The notes under the pieces were generated by a model, which made no database searches, was not told the origin of the DNA, and saw nothing but the letters and a program-made list of their open reading frames with translations. From Burkholderiales bacterium (GTDB lineage Bacteria > Pseudomonadota > Gammaproteobacteria > Burkholderiales > Burkholderiaceae_F), in NCBI GenBank assembly GCA_016716275.1, contig JADJWR010000002.1, forward strand, positions 124,001 through 188,000: 64,000 nt of DNA, written 5' to 3'. The position numbers were made by a program, and so were the translations under genes. How positions within the stretch are numbered: position 1 is the stretch's first letter; every line of letters begins with the position of its first letter. Below, piece by piece: positions 8,669 to 17,798 of this stretch.

Positions 8669-10009
8669 ATGCACCGCGACTCGCACATCCTGCACCGTCA
8701 GCTACGTGGCCAGTACCCGCTGGCGGCCTCGGCAGCCGGCTGCTTCATCGAGGATGCCGAAGGACGGCGCTATCTCGACGCCTCCGGCGGCGCAGCGGTG
8801 TCGTGCCTCGGCCACGGCCATCCCGACGTGCTGGCGGCCATGCACGAGCAGCTCGACCGCATCGCCTACGCGCACACCAGTTTCTTCTCGACGCCGGTGG
8901 CGGAAGAGCTGGCCGACGTGCTGGTGGCCGACGCGCCGGCCGGCATTTCGCACGTGTACCTGGTCTCCGGCGGCTCGGAGGCGATGGAGGCGGCGCTGAA
9001 GCTGGCGCGCCAGTACTACGTCGAGATCGGCCAGCCGCAGCGCTCGAGGTTCATCGCCCGCCGCAACAGCTATCACGGCAACACGCTCGGCGCGCTGGCC
9101 GTCGGCGGCAATGCCTGGCGGCGGCAGCAGTTCGCGCCGCTGCTGATCGACGTCGATCACGTCGCGCCGACCTACGACTATCGCGACCGCCGCCCCGACG
9201 AGAGCGAGGGGCAGTACGGCGCGCGGCTGGTCGCCGAGATCGAGCAGGCGATCGAGCGGCTCGGCCCCAACAAGGTGATTGCCTTCGTTGCCGAGACGGT
9301 CGGCGGCGCCACCAGCGGCTGCCTGACCGCGCCGCCCGGCTACTACCGGGCGGTGCGTGAACTATGCGACCGGCACGGCATCCTGCTGATCCTCGACGAG
9401 GTGATGTGCGGCATGGGCCGCACCGGCACGCTGCACGCCTGCGAGCAGGAAGGCGTCACGCCGGACCTAATGGCGATCGCCAAGGGGCTCGGCGGCGGCT
9501 ACCAGCCGGTCGGCGCGCTGCTGGTCGGCGGCAAGGTGGTCGATGCGATCGCCCAGGGGTCGGGCTTCTTCCAGCACGGCCACACCTACATCGGCCACCC
9601 GATGGCCTGCGCGGCGGCGCTGGCGGTGCAACGCGTGTTCAAGCGCGACCGCCTGGTCGAGCGCTGCGCGAAGATGGGCGAGAGGCTGGCGGCCGGTCTG
9701 CGCGACGCGTTCGGCGGGCATCCGCACGTCGGCGAGATCCGCGGCCGCGGCCTGTTCCGCGCCCTCGAACTGGTGGCCGACCGTTCGACCAAGGCGCCGT
9801 TCGACCCGTCGCGCAAGGTCGCCGCGCGGGTGCGCGCCGAGGCCATGGCGGCGGGGTTGCTGTGCTACCCGATGGCCGGCACCATCGACGGCAAGACGGG
9901 CGACCACGTGCTGCTGGCGCCGCCGTTCGTCATCGCCGACCAAGAGATCGCGATGCTGCTCGAGCGACTGCAGCGGGCGATCGACAACGCGACGCGCGCC
10001 GGCGGCTAG
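8669..10009 (+). CDS. Class III PLP-dependent aminotransferase
   Basis: The 446-residue protein is a full-length fold-type I, class III aminotransferase. The start region DASGGAAVSCLGHGHP, the phosphate-binding SGGSEAMEAALK, LILDEVMCGMGRTG with the cofactor aspartate, and Lys272 (AIAKGLGGG) as the Schiff-base lysine are all present. Relatives use omega-amino acids, 2,4-diaminobutyrate or taurine-like donors with pyruvate or 2-oxoglutarate; the donor here is unknown. The TAXI TRAP genes begin 132 bases downstream in the same direction, so a transported amine or acid could be its substrate. That link is inference. Confidence 0.9.
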   Translation: MHRDSHILHRQLRGQYPLAASAAGCFIEDAEGRRYLDASGGAAVSCLGHGHPDVLAAMHEQLDRIAYAHTSFFSTPVAEELADVLVADAPAGISHVYLVSGGSEAMEAALKLARQYYVEIGQPQRSRFIARRNSYHGNTLGALAVGGNAWRRQQFAPLLIDVDHVAPTYDYRDRRPDESEGQYGARLVAEIEQAIERLGPNKVIAFVAETVGGATSGCLTAPPGYYRAVRELCDRHGILLILDEVMCGMGRTGTLHACEQEGVTPDLMAIAKGLGGGYQPVGALLVGGKVVDAIAQGSGFFQHGHTYIGHPMACAAALAVQRVFKRDRLVERCAKMGERLAAGLRDAFGGHPHVGEIRGRGLFRALELVADRSTKAPFDPSRKVAARVRAEAMAAGLLCYPMAGTIDGKTGDHVLLAPPFVIADQEIAMLLERLQRAIDNATRAGG

Positions 10010-10141
10010 CCACATCCGCGCGACCCGTACGCGAGGCTGCTTACGGCGGGCCGCGGTTGCGGTACCGTCCGCCTCGCGTCATATTCCGCGGGTTCGGCGC
10101 TTTCCCGGCGCCGGAATCGGACGACAACCAAGGAGAAAGCC

Positions 10142-11116
10142 ATGCGTCTCGCCCTTTCACTCTGCGCGGCGGCAATCGCTGCGACCGTCGCTGTCGCGGC
10201 TCCGCAGGCCGCGTCCGCGCAACAGAAGTTCGTCACCATCGGCACCGGCGGCGTCACCGGCGTGTACTACGCCGCCGGCGGCGCGATCTGCCGCCTGGTC
10301 AACAAGGACCGCAAGGCGCACGGCATCCGCTGCTCGGTCGAGTCGACCGGCGGCTCGGTCTACAACATCAACACCATCCGCGCCGGCGAACTCGACATGG
10401 GGGTGGCCCAGTCGGACTGGATGTTCCACGCGGCCAAGGGCACCGCGGTGTTCAAGGACGCCGGACCGTTCAACGAACTGCGCGCGCTGTTCTCGCTGCA
10501 CCCGGAGCCGTTCACCGTGCTGTCGCGCAAGGAAGCGAACATCGGCAAGTTCGAGGACTTCAAGGGCAAGCGGTTCAACATCGGCAACCCGGGCTCCGGC
10601 ACGCGCGCCTCGATGGAGGAACTGCTCAATGCGATGGGCTGGAAAACCAGCGACTTCTCGCTCGCCTCCGAGCTGAAGGCCGACGAGCACGGCGCGGCGC
10701 TGTGCGACAACAAGATCGACGGCTTCTTCTACGGCGTCGGCCATCCGTCGGCCAACATCCAGGATCCGACTACCACCTGCGGCGCCAGGCTGGTTTCGCT
10801 GACCGGTCCGGCGATCGACAAGCTGGTCAAGGCCAACTCCTACTACGCCTACGCGACGATCCCCGGCGGCCTGTACGCCAACAACCCGAACTCGACGCAG
10901 ACCTACGGTGTGCTGGCCACCATGGTCACGTCAAGCAAGGTGCCCGCCGACGTCGTCTACAACGTGGTCAAGGCGGTGTTCGAGAACTTCGACGAGTTCA
11001 AGAAGCTGCACCCGGCCTTCGCCACCCTCGATCCGAAGAAGATGGTCAAAGACGGCCTGTCGGCGCCGCTGCACGACGGCGCCGTCAAGTACTACAAGGA
11101 AAAAGGCTGGCTTTGA
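10142..11116 (+). CDS. TAXI-family TRAP transporter solute-binding protein
   Basis: The 324-residue protein has a signal peptide (residues 1-26, cleavage after AASA). The TAXI-type mature sequence begins FVTIGTGGVTGVYYAAGGAICRLV. Further TAXI features are the VESTGGSVYNI segment and the FNIGNPGSGTRASMEELL block. It binds a solute in the periplasm and delivers it to the fused permease encoded next. TAXI proteins are linked to glutamate, 2-oxoglutarate or other dicarboxylates, but the ligand cannot be assigned here. A GGAGA ribosome site precedes the ATG. A strong hairpin separates it from the permease gene. Confidence 0.93.
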   Translation: MRLALSLCAAAIAATVAVAAPQAASAQQKFVTIGTGGVTGVYYAAGGAICRLVNKDRKAHGIRCSVESTGGSVYNINTIRAGELDMGVAQSDWMFHAAKGTAVFKDAGPFNELRALFSLHPEPFTVLSRKEANIGKFEDFKGKRFNIGNPGSGTRASMEELLNAMGWKTSDFSLASELKADEHGAALCDNKIDGFFYGVGHPSANIQDPTTTCGARLVSLTGPAIDKLVKANSYYAYATIPGGLYANNPNSTQTYGVLATMVTSSKVPADVVYNVVKAVFENFDEFKKLHPAFATLDPKKMVKDGLSAPLHDGAVKYYKEKGWL

Positions 11117-11154
11117 TCCGGCGGCAGGACTGCCGGCACTGACCTCACCAGACG

Positions 11155-11182
11155 GACAGGCCGGGCGCGAGCCCGGCCTGTC
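11155..11182 (+). terminator. 12-bp hairpin between binding-protein and permease genes
   Basis: GACAGGCCGGGC (11155-11166) and GCCCGGCCTGTC (11171-11182) form a perfect stem around GCGA. There is no T-run. It probably acts as a partial terminator or 3' mRNA stabiliser that keeps binding protein in excess over permease. Confidence 0.65.
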
Positions 11183-11256
11183 TGGCTTCGGCGCCGGCTG
11201 CGCCGGACGATCGCCGTCGTGACAGCCGCCAACGCAGGCCCCGGGGGAGCACCGCA

Positions 11257-13857
11257 ATGAGCCGCAGCACCGAAGGCGAGGGCATCGAGCGCGACAAGCT
11301 GCAGCAGATGGTCGCCGATTCGGACACCGGCGGCCGCAACCCGAAGGGACCCGTCGCGCTGCTGCTGATGCTGGTGGCGCTGGCCTGGTCGGCCTTCCAG
11401 CTCTGGTACGCCAGCCCGCTGCCGTTCGCGCTCGGCGTGTTCGTGCTCAACGACACCGAGGCGCGGGCGATCCACCTCGCCTTCGCGGTCTTCCTGTCGT
11501 TCACCGCCTATCCGGCGTTCAAGCACTCGCCGCGCACCTACGTGCCGCTGCAGGACTGGGTCTTCGCGCTTGCGGGGGCCTTCTGCGCCGCCTACCTGTA
11601 CCTCTTCTACAGCCAGCTGTCCACGCGGCCGGGGCAGCCGACCGAGATCGACATCTACGTCGCGGTGGCCGGCATGCTGCTGCTGCTCGAGGCAACGCGG
11701 CGCGCGCTCGGCCTGCCGATGGTGATCGTGGCCGGCGTGTTCCTGATCTACACCTTCGCCGGCCCGTTCATGCCGGAGATGATCGCCCACCGCGGCGCGT
11801 CGCTTTCGAAGGCCACCTCCCACTACTGGCTGACCACCGAGGGCGTGTTCGGCATCGCGCTCGGCGTATCCACCAGCTTCATCTTCCTGTTCGTGCTGTT
11901 CGGCTCGCTGCTCGACAAGGCCGGCGCCGGCAACTACTTCATCAAGTCGGCCTTTGCGCTGCTCGGCCACATGCGCGGCGGGCCGGCCAAGGCGGCGGTT
12001 GTCTCCTCGGCCGCCACCGGCATCATCTCCGGCTCGTCGATCGCCAACGTGGTCACAACCGGCACCTTCACCATCCCACTGATGAAGCGCGTCGGCTACC
12101 GGCCGGACCAGGCCGGCGCGGTCGAGGTCTCCAGTTCGGTCAACGGCCAGCTCATGCCGCCGGTGATGGGGGCGGCGGCCTTCCTGATGGTCGAGTACGT
12201 CGGCATCCCGTACACGCAGGTGATCAAGCACGCCTTCCTGCCGGCGATCATCTCGTACATCGCGCTGTTCTACATCGTCCACCTGGAGGCGCTGAAGGCG
12301 AACCTGCAGGGGCTGCCGCGGCGCAGCCAGAGCACGTTCGCGCAGCGGCTGCTGTCGTTCGTCATGACGGTGGCGGGTTTCGTCGTGCTGTCGGGCGCCG
12401 TCTACTACGGCATCGGCTGGATCAAGGACGTCTTCCCGGGCTCGGCGTTCAACATCGTCGTTGTGCTGCTGCTGGCGGCCTACGTCGCCCTGGTCTGGTT
12501 CGGCGCGCGGCAGCCGGAGCTCGAGCTCGACGATCCGAACGAGGAGGTGTTCGAGCTGCCGGAGACCGGGCCGACGCTCAAGAGCGGCCTGCACTACCTG
12601 CTGTCGGTGGTGGTGCTGATCTGGTGCCTGATGGTCGAGCAGCTGTCGCCCGGGCTTTCGGCCTTCTGGGCGACGATGTTCATGATCTTCATCCTGGTCA
12701 CCCAGCGGCCGCTGATCGCGGCGTTCCGCGGCCGTGGCGGTCTCGGCCAGGCAACGCGCCAGGGCTTCGCCGAACTGCTCGACGGCCTGGTCACCGGCGC
12801 ACGCAACATGATCGGCATCGGCGTGGCCACCGCCGCCGCCGGCATCATCGTCGGCACCGTGTCGCTGACCGGCATCGGCCTGGTGATGACCGAGCTGGTC
12901 GAGCTGATCTCCGGCGGCAACCTGATGGTGATGCTGCTGCTGGTGGCGCTGATCAGCCTGATCCTCGGCATGGGGCTGCCGACCACCGCCAATTACATCG
13001 TCGTCTCGACGCTGATGGCGCCGGTGGTGGTCGAGCTCGGCGCGCAGAGCGGATTGCTGGTGCCGCTGATCGCCGTGCACATGTTCGTCTTCTACTTCGG
13101 CCTGATGGCCGACGTGACGCCACCGGTGGGGCTGGCGTCGTTCGCCGCCGCCGCGATCGCCCGCACCGACCCGATCAGGACCGGCATCACCGCCTTTTAC
13201 TACAGCATGCGAACGGCGATCCTGCCGTTCCTGTTCATCTTCAACACGCAGCTGCTGCTGATCGGCATCACCGACTGGTTCCACCTGCTGCTGACGATCG
13301 CCAGCGCCATCACTGCGATGCTGGTGTTCGCCGCCGCGACCCAGGGCTACTTCCTGGTGAAGAGCCGCTGGCACGAGACCGTGGCGCTGTTCCTCGTCAC
13401 CTTCACGCTGTTCCGGCCGGGCTTCTGGTGGGACATGGTCTACCCGCCGTTCGAACACACGCCGCCGTCCGAGCTGATGAAGATCATCGAGGAGAAGCCG
13501 GCCAACGCCAGCCTGCGCCTGTGGGTCGAGGGCGAGACGCTCGAGGGCCAGGAGTTCAGCAAGGGCGTGCTGGTGCCGCTCGGCGCGAAGGCGCCGGCAC
13601 GCGAACGGCTGAAGGGCGCCGGCTTCTCGCTGATGACCCTCGGCGACGAGGTCAGCATCGGTCCGGTCGCCTTCGGCAGCGTTGCCGCCAAGCTCGGCCT
13701 GGAGGCAGGCTTCAAGGTGACCGGCGTCGAGCTGCCGGTCGAGCGCCCGGCCAAGGAATGGATGTTCATACCGGCGCTGCTGCTGCTGGCGCTGGTCATC
13801 GTGCTGCAGCGGTCGCGGCTCCGGCGCCAGCCGGCGGCAGCCGGAACGGCCGCCTAA
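11257..13857 (+). CDS. Fused TRAP transporter permease with DUF3394 tail
   Basis: The 866-residue polytopic membrane protein joins the small (DctQ-like, first about 200 residues) and large (DctM-like) TRAP subunits, as is normal in TAXI systems. Typical DctM blocks include STSFIFLFVLFGSLLDKAG, GIISGSSIANVVTTGTFTIP, GLPTTANYIVVSTLMAPV and the ADVTPPVGLASF loop. The C-terminal domain (about 745-835, LRLWVEGETLEGQEFSKG) matches DUF3394, then a last helix. It uses an ion gradient to import the solute held by the TAXI protein. UspA follows 17 bases later. Confidence 0.93.
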   Translation: MSRSTEGEGIERDKLQQMVADSDTGGRNPKGPVALLLMLVALAWSAFQLWYASPLPFALGVFVLNDTEARAIHLAFAVFLSFTAYPAFKHSPRTYVPLQDWVFALAGAFCAAYLYLFYSQLSTRPGQPTEIDIYVAVAGMLLLLEATRRALGLPMVIVAGVFLIYTFAGPFMPEMIAHRGASLSKATSHYWLTTEGVFGIALGVSTSFIFLFVLFGSLLDKAGAGNYFIKSAFALLGHMRGGPAKAAVVSSAATGIISGSSIANVVTTGTFTIPLMKRVGYRPDQAGAVEVSSSVNGQLMPPVMGAAAFLMVEYVGIPYTQVIKHAFLPAIISYIALFYIVHLEALKANLQGLPRRSQSTFAQRLLSFVMTVAGFVVLSGAVYYGIGWIKDVFPGSAFNIVVVLLLAAYVALVWFGARQPELELDDPNEEVFELPETGPTLKSGLHYLLSVVVLIWCLMVEQLSPGLSAFWATMFMIFILVTQRPLIAAFRGRGGLGQATRQGFAELLDGLVTGARNMIGIGVATAAAGIIVGTVSLTGIGLVMTELVELISGGNLMVMLLLVALISLILGMGLPTTANYIVVSTLMAPVVVELGAQSGLLVPLIAVHMFVFYFGLMADVTPPVGLASFAAAAIARTDPIRTGITAFYYSMRTAILPFLFIFNTQLLLIGITDWFHLLLTIASAITAMLVFAAATQGYFLVKSRWHETVALFLVTFTLFRPGFWWDMVYPPFEHTPPSELMKIIEEKPANASLRLWVEGETLEGQEFSKGVLVPLGAKAPARERLKGAGFSLMTLGDEVSIGPVAFGSVAAKLGLEAGFKVTGVELPVERPAKEWMFIPALLLLALVIVLQRSRLRRQPAAAGTAA

Positions 13858-13874
13858 AAGGGGGAGGAAGCGAG

Positions 13875-14300
13875 ATGTTCAAGAACGTACTGATCGCCAT
13901 CGACATCACCGCGCCGGCAAGCTGGGCGCGATCGCTGCCGGTGGCGGCGCAGATCTGCAAGGACTGGTCGGCGCGGCTGCACGTGGTCACCGTGGCGGCC
14001 GAGGTCAACGTGCAGGTGGCGTCGTTCTTCCCGCAGGACGCCAACGCCCGGCTGCTCGAGCAGACCGCCGCCGACCTGCGGCGCTGGATCGGCGAGCACG
14101 TGCCGGCAGGGATCGAGGTGCACCAGATCGTCGGCCAGGGCAGCATCCACCGGGAAATCATCGCCGCCGCCGAGAAGGCCAATGCCGACCTCGTCGTGAT
14201 GGCCTCGCACAAGCCGACGGCGAGCGACTATCTGCTCGGCACCAACGCGGCGCACGTCGTGCGCCACGCCGCCTGCTCGGTGATGGTGGTGCGCAACTGA
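13875..14300 (+). CDS. Universal stress protein (UspA family)
   Basis: The 141-residue cytosolic protein follows a GGGGAGG ribosome site. It has the UspA start FKNVLIAIDI. The C-terminal motif normally reading G-2x-G-9x-G(S/T) appears as ASHKPTASDYLLGTNAAHVVRHAACSV, partly altered, so ATP binding is uncertain. UspA proteins encoded beside TRAP permeases are known (for example TeaD with the ectoine TRAP system), where they tune transport. The same role is inferred here from the 17-base spacing to the permease gene. Confidence 0.9.
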   Translation: MFKNVLIAIDITAPASWARSLPVAAQICKDWSARLHVVTVAAEVNVQVASFFPQDANARLLEQTAADLRRWIGEHVPAGIEVHQIVGQGSIHREIIAAAEKANADLVVMASHKPTASDYLLGTNAAHVVRHAACSVMVVRN

Positions 14301-14335
14301 ACCCGCGGCGGGTCCCTCGACCAAGGAGAAGCGCG

Positions 14336-14545
14336 ATGTCCGACCACGTCTACAAGCTGCTGGAGCTCACCGGCACCTCGGCCAAGAGCATCGAGGATGC
14401 GGTCGGCAACGCGATCTCGCGCGCCGGCAAGACGGTGCACAACCTGCGCTGGTTCCAGGTGACCGAGGTGCGCGGCGGCATCGACGGCGGCAAGGTCGCC
14501 AGCTGGCAGGTGACGATCAAGGTCGGCTTCACGCTCGACGATTGA
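14336..14545 (+). CDS. Dodecin flavin-binding protein
   Basis: This 69-residue protein matches dodecins along its whole length (HVYKLLELTGTSAKSIEDA, then WFQVTEVRGGI, then WQVTIKVGFTLDD). The tryptophan in LRWFQV is the residue that stacks on flavin in bacterial dodecins, which assemble into hollow dodecamers storing FMN or riboflavin. A GGAGA ribosome site precedes the ATG. Its stop overlaps the TTG start of the next gene (TTGA), which implies translational coupling with the unknown 551-residue protein. Confidence 0.93.
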   Translation: MSDHVYKLLELTGTSAKSIEDAVGNAISRAGKTVHNLRWFQVTEVRGGIDGGKVASWQVTIKVGFTLDD

Positions 14546-16197
14546 GCGCCGCGTCGGCAGCGTTGCGCCGCCTCGAGCGCGCGCGCCATGACTACGGCGC
14601 CGGCGCCGGCGATCGCAAGCGGGCGCTGCTCGCCGCGCTGGGCCGCAGGTCCCTGGAAACCGCCGGCGAGGTCCGGCGGCTGCACGAGGCGCTGTGCTTC
14701 CTGCGCGCCTATCCGGACGATGCGCGCGTGCTGGCCGCGGTGGAGCGGATGCTGGCGCGCTTCGACCGCCGCGCCGACCTGCGGGCGCAGCGCCAGGCGC
14801 TCGCTCACAGCGGCATCGCCGGCACCACCACCTGGTACCCGTTCTTCTGGCCGACCGCGCGCTGGCTGGCGGCGCGCTGGCCGGGCCGGCTGCGCTTCGA
14901 TCGCAGCGACGCCGCGGCGGAAGGCGCACTCGGCCGCGCGCTGCCGCTGCTGGTGACACCGCACGAGGCGGTGGCGCTGCGCGAGGCGAAGCTCGCCGGC
15001 TACGCGGCGATCGACCGGTTGCGTGCGCGCGGCGAGACCGACGCCGCTTTCCTGGTGCGCCGCGTCGCCACGCTGGCCGGCGACGACTTCACCCGCGAGG
15101 CGTTCTACGACGCGATCAATCCGAGCTGCGAGCTGCTGCCCACGGCCGACACGCCGGCGCGCACGCGCGAGAAGTTCGCGCCGGCGCCGGTGGTGTTCCG
15201 CGAGACACCCCTGCGTGGCGGGCGTCCCGATCTGCGCGGCGAGATGCGGCGAGCGCCGCGCTCGATGCGCAGGCTGCCGCTCGCCGACGGCCGGCGGCTG
15301 GTGGACCTGGCGCGCGGCGCGATGGTCGGGCGCAGCCGCGACCTCGATGCGTTCGCCTACGGCAACGCGCGCGACACCTGGCTCGTCGACGACGGCGGCG
15401 GGCTGGCGTTTGGGCTGATCGGCGTGGCGCCCGAGCGGCGCGCGCCGCTGGCCGCCATCTATGGCGGGCTGACGCTCGCCAACGGCGTGCCGATCGGCTA
15501 CTTCCAGGCCGACATCGCCGGCCGGACGGCAGCGCTGTCGTTCAACACCTTCGAGACCTTCCGTGGCGGCGAGGCGGCCTTCACCTTCGGTCGCCTGCTG
15601 GCGGCGCTGCGGCACGCCTTCGGCGTCGATGCCTTCAGCATCGAGCCGTACCAGCTCGGCGAAGGAAACGACGAAGGCCTCGCCTCCGGCGCCTGGTGGT
15701 TCTACTTCAAGCTCGGCTTCCGCCCGCGCGCCACCGCGGCGCGCCAACTGGCGGAGGCCGAACTGGCGCGGATGCGGCGCCGTGCCGCCCACCGCTCGTC
15801 CGCGGCGACCCTGCGCCACCTCGCCGCGCATCACCTGTTCTTCGACCTCGATCGGCGCCGGCGCACGCCGCTGCCGCCGCTGGCCGCACTCGGCTTTCGC
15901 GTCGCCCGATTGCTCGCGGCGCGCGGCGAGAACCGCGGCGAGGCGCTGGCCGCGGTGCAATCGGAGGCGGCGCAGGTGCTCGGCCTGCGCTCGCTCGCCG
16001 GGCTGAACGCCGGCGAGCGGCAGGCCTTTGCCGGCTTGGCGCCGCTGGTGCTGCTGGCCGGCGCCGGCCGCTGGCCGCTGCCACAGCGCCGTGACCTGCT
16101 GGCGCTGATCCGCGCCAAGGCGGCCGACAGCGAACTTGGTTACGTGCAGCGGCTGGCGGCGCACCGACCGTTGTGCAAGACGCTGCTCGCGCAGTGA
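14542..16197 (+). CDS. Uncharacterised 551-residue protein with an acyltransferase-like segment
   Basis: The start is TTG 14542, overlapping the dodecin stop. I do not recognise a named family. The N-terminal third is helical and arginine-rich. A middle region holds TTWYPFFWPTARWLAARWPG. The segment about residues 310-395 (YGGLTLANGVPIGYFQADI, RGGEAAFTFGRLL, then EPYQLGEGNDEGLASGAWWFY and KLGFRP) resembles the core of GNAT-like acyltransferases. There is no signal peptide and no membrane helix. It is the last gene of the TAXI-UspA-dodecin transcript. Coding is supported by the overlap, frame length and conserved-looking aromatic motifs. Confidence 0.75.
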   Translation: MSAASAALRRLERARHDYGAGAGDRKRALLAALGRRSLETAGEVRRLHEALCFLRAYPDDARVLAAVERMLARFDRRADLRAQRQALAHSGIAGTTTWYPFFWPTARWLAARWPGRLRFDRSDAAAEGALGRALPLLVTPHEAVALREAKLAGYAAIDRLRARGETDAAFLVRRVATLAGDDFTREAFYDAINPSCELLPTADTPARTREKFAPAPVVFRETPLRGGRPDLRGEMRRAPRSMRRLPLADGRRLVDLARGAMVGRSRDLDAFAYGNARDTWLVDDGGGLAFGLIGVAPERRAPLAAIYGGLTLANGVPIGYFQADIAGRTAALSFNTFETFRGGEAAFTFGRLLAALRHAFGVDAFSIEPYQLGEGNDEGLASGAWWFYFKLGFRPRATAARQLAEAELARMRRRAAHRSSAATLRHLAAHHLFFDLDRRRRTPLPPLAALGFRVARLLAARGENRGEALAAVQSEAAQVLGLRSLAGLNAGERQAFAGLAPLVLLAGAGRWPLPQRRDLLALIRAKAADSELGYVQRLAAHRPLCKTLLAQ

Positions 16198-16213
16198 TTG
16201 CGGTCGGCAGGGC

Positions 16214-16759
16214 TCAGGGCCGCGGCAACCACTGCTGCGGCACGATCTCGACCGTCGCCGTCGGCGAGCTCAGCCAGACGTGGCCGTCCTGCACGGTCGC
16301 CGTCAGCGTCATCGACCGCGCAGCGAGCTGCTGCAGTGCTGCACAGGACGCGTCGGCGATCGCCAGCACGCGCAGGTTCGCCAGCCGCGCCAGCGCATCG
16401 GCGCTGCCTGTCCACCACTGCTGCGCCCGGCGGCTGCCGTAGGCGAGCACGACCACCTGCCGCGCCCGGCCACAGGCCTTGCGCAGATCGCGTTCGTCGG
16501 GCAGGCCGACGTCGATCCATAACTCGATGTTGCCGGTGGCATCGCGCAGCCAGAGGTCCGGCTCGCCCTCGGCCGACAGGCCCTTGCCGAAAGCCAGCAG
16601 CGGATCGGCGAACAGCACGAACGCCAGCAGCCGGACCATCAGCCGCTCCTCCGTTTCGGACGGGTGGCGGGCGAGCGTCAGCGGAAAGCCGCCGTAGACG
16701 CCGCGATCGATGTCGGACAGCGCCAGCTCGCACTTGTAGACGGTGGCGCGCAGTGCCAT
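16214..16759 (-). CDS. yaeQ: YaeQ family protein
   Basis: The 181-residue protein matches YaeQ from its start (MALRATVYKCELALSDIDRG) through RHPSETEERLMVRLLAF, FGKGLSAEGEPDLW and ELWIDVGLPDE. YaeQ has a PD-(D/E)XK nuclease-like fold; the GEPDLW and WIDVG segments correspond to its core. Its cellular role is unclear; suppression of RfaH loss was once proposed in E. coli. It ends tail-to-tail with the preceding gene. It begins 7 bases after the stop of the dehydrogenase encoded upstream on the same strand, so the two are probably co-transcribed. Confidence 0.92.
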   Translation of the reverse strand: MALRATVYKCELALSDIDRGVYGGFPLTLARHPSETEERLMVRLLAFVLFADPLLAFGKGLSAEGEPDLWLRDATGNIELWIDVGLPDERDLRKACGRARQVVVLAYGSRRAQQWWTGSADALARLANLRVLAIADASCAALQQLAARSMTLTATVQDGHVWLSSPTATVEIVPQQWLPRP

Positions 16760-16766
16760 CGGCTGT

Positions 16767-17744
16767 TCAGGCGCGCAGCAGGCGCGGCAGCGGCGCGCCG
16801 CGCAGCCACGCGGCCAGGCACTCGACCACGCCGGCGGCGAACCGCTCGAACACCGGCTGGGCGACGAAACCGAGGTGCGGCGTCAGCACCACGTTGGGCA
16901 GCCGGCGCAGCGGGTGGTCGGCCGGCAACGGCTCCTCGTCGTAGACGTCGAGCGCGGCCATCGCCGGCCGTCCGCCGGCCAGAGCGTGCGCCAGCGCCGC
17001 CGTGTCGATCAGCGCCGAGCGCGACGTGTTGACCAGCAGCGAATCGCGGCGCATCGACGCCAGCCTGTCCGCATCGAGCAGCTGCCGCGTCTCGGCCGAC
17101 GGCACCAGATGCAGGCTGACCACCTTCGAGGTTGCCAGCAGTTCGTCGAGCGGCAGCGCGGTTGCCTGCCGCGCCGCCGCGCGTTCGGCCGTCATGTGCG
17201 GGCTCCACGCTACCACCTGCATGCCGAAGGCGTTGCCGATCCGCGCCATCCTGCTGCCGATCTCGCCCAGGCCGATCAGCCCCAGCCGGTCGCCCGCCAG
17301 CATGCCGGCCAGTGGCCCGCTGTCGCGCCAGTCGCCCTCCCGCATCAGCCTGAAGTGCGCCTCCAGCCGCTTCGCCGCCGCGAGGATCAGCGCCCAGGCC
17401 AGTTCGCAGGTGGTGTCCTTCGACGGACCCCATTCGGTGTGGCACACCGGGATGCCGCGGCCGGCCAGTGCAGCCATGTCGAGGGCGGCGTTGCGCGAGC
17501 CGGTGAACACCACCAGCTTCAGCTGCGGCAGGCGGGCGATCAGGGAGGCGGCGAGCGGCGTGCGGTCGCGCATCAGCACGATCGCGTCGGCATGCACCAG
17601 CGCGGCGTGCAGCACGTCGCCGCGCAGCGGTTCGTGGAACACGCGCACGTCGGCCAGCCGGTCGATCTCCGACCAGTCGGCCAGCCGGCGCAGCGCGCGT
17701 TCGAAGTCGTCGAGCACGACGATGGTGGGGCGGATGGCGTCCAT
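16767..17744 (-). CDS. D-2-hydroxyacid dehydrogenase family protein
   Basis: The 325-residue protein has the two-domain D-isomer hydroxyacid dehydrogenase layout. The NAD-binding motif GLGEIG is at 158-163. NTSRSALID provides the substrate-binding arginine, DVYDEEPL the catalytic glutamate region, and LTPHLGF the catalytic histidine. It would reduce or oxidise a small 2-oxo/2-hydroxy acid with NAD(P)H. The AEC permease gene just upstream on the same strand may move that acid; this is inference from position. Confidence 0.9.
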   Translation of the reverse strand: MDAIRPTIVVLDDFERALRRLADWSEIDRLADVRVFHEPLRGDVLHAALVHADAIVLMRDRTPLAASLIARLPQLKLVVFTGSRNAALDMAALAGRGIPVCHTEWGPSKDTTCELAWALILAAAKRLEAHFRLMREGDWRDSGPLAGMLAGDRLGLIGLGEIGSRMARIGNAFGMQVVAWSPHMTAERAAARQATALPLDELLATSKVVSLHLVPSAETRQLLDADRLASMRRDSLLVNTSRSALIDTAALAHALAGGRPAMAALDVYDEEPLPADHPLRRLPNVVLTPHLGFVAQPVFERFAAGVVECLAAWLRGAPLPRLLRA

Positions 17745-17798
17745 GGCGGTTGTCCGGAGATGGCTTGCGGTCGGCTCGTGATCGGCTCCGCGCCGGGT

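Noticed and set aside
11092..13458. 788-codon minus-strand frame opposite the TAXI permease
   Set aside because: It is a His/Gln/Arg-rich shadow of the transmembrane-coding strand.
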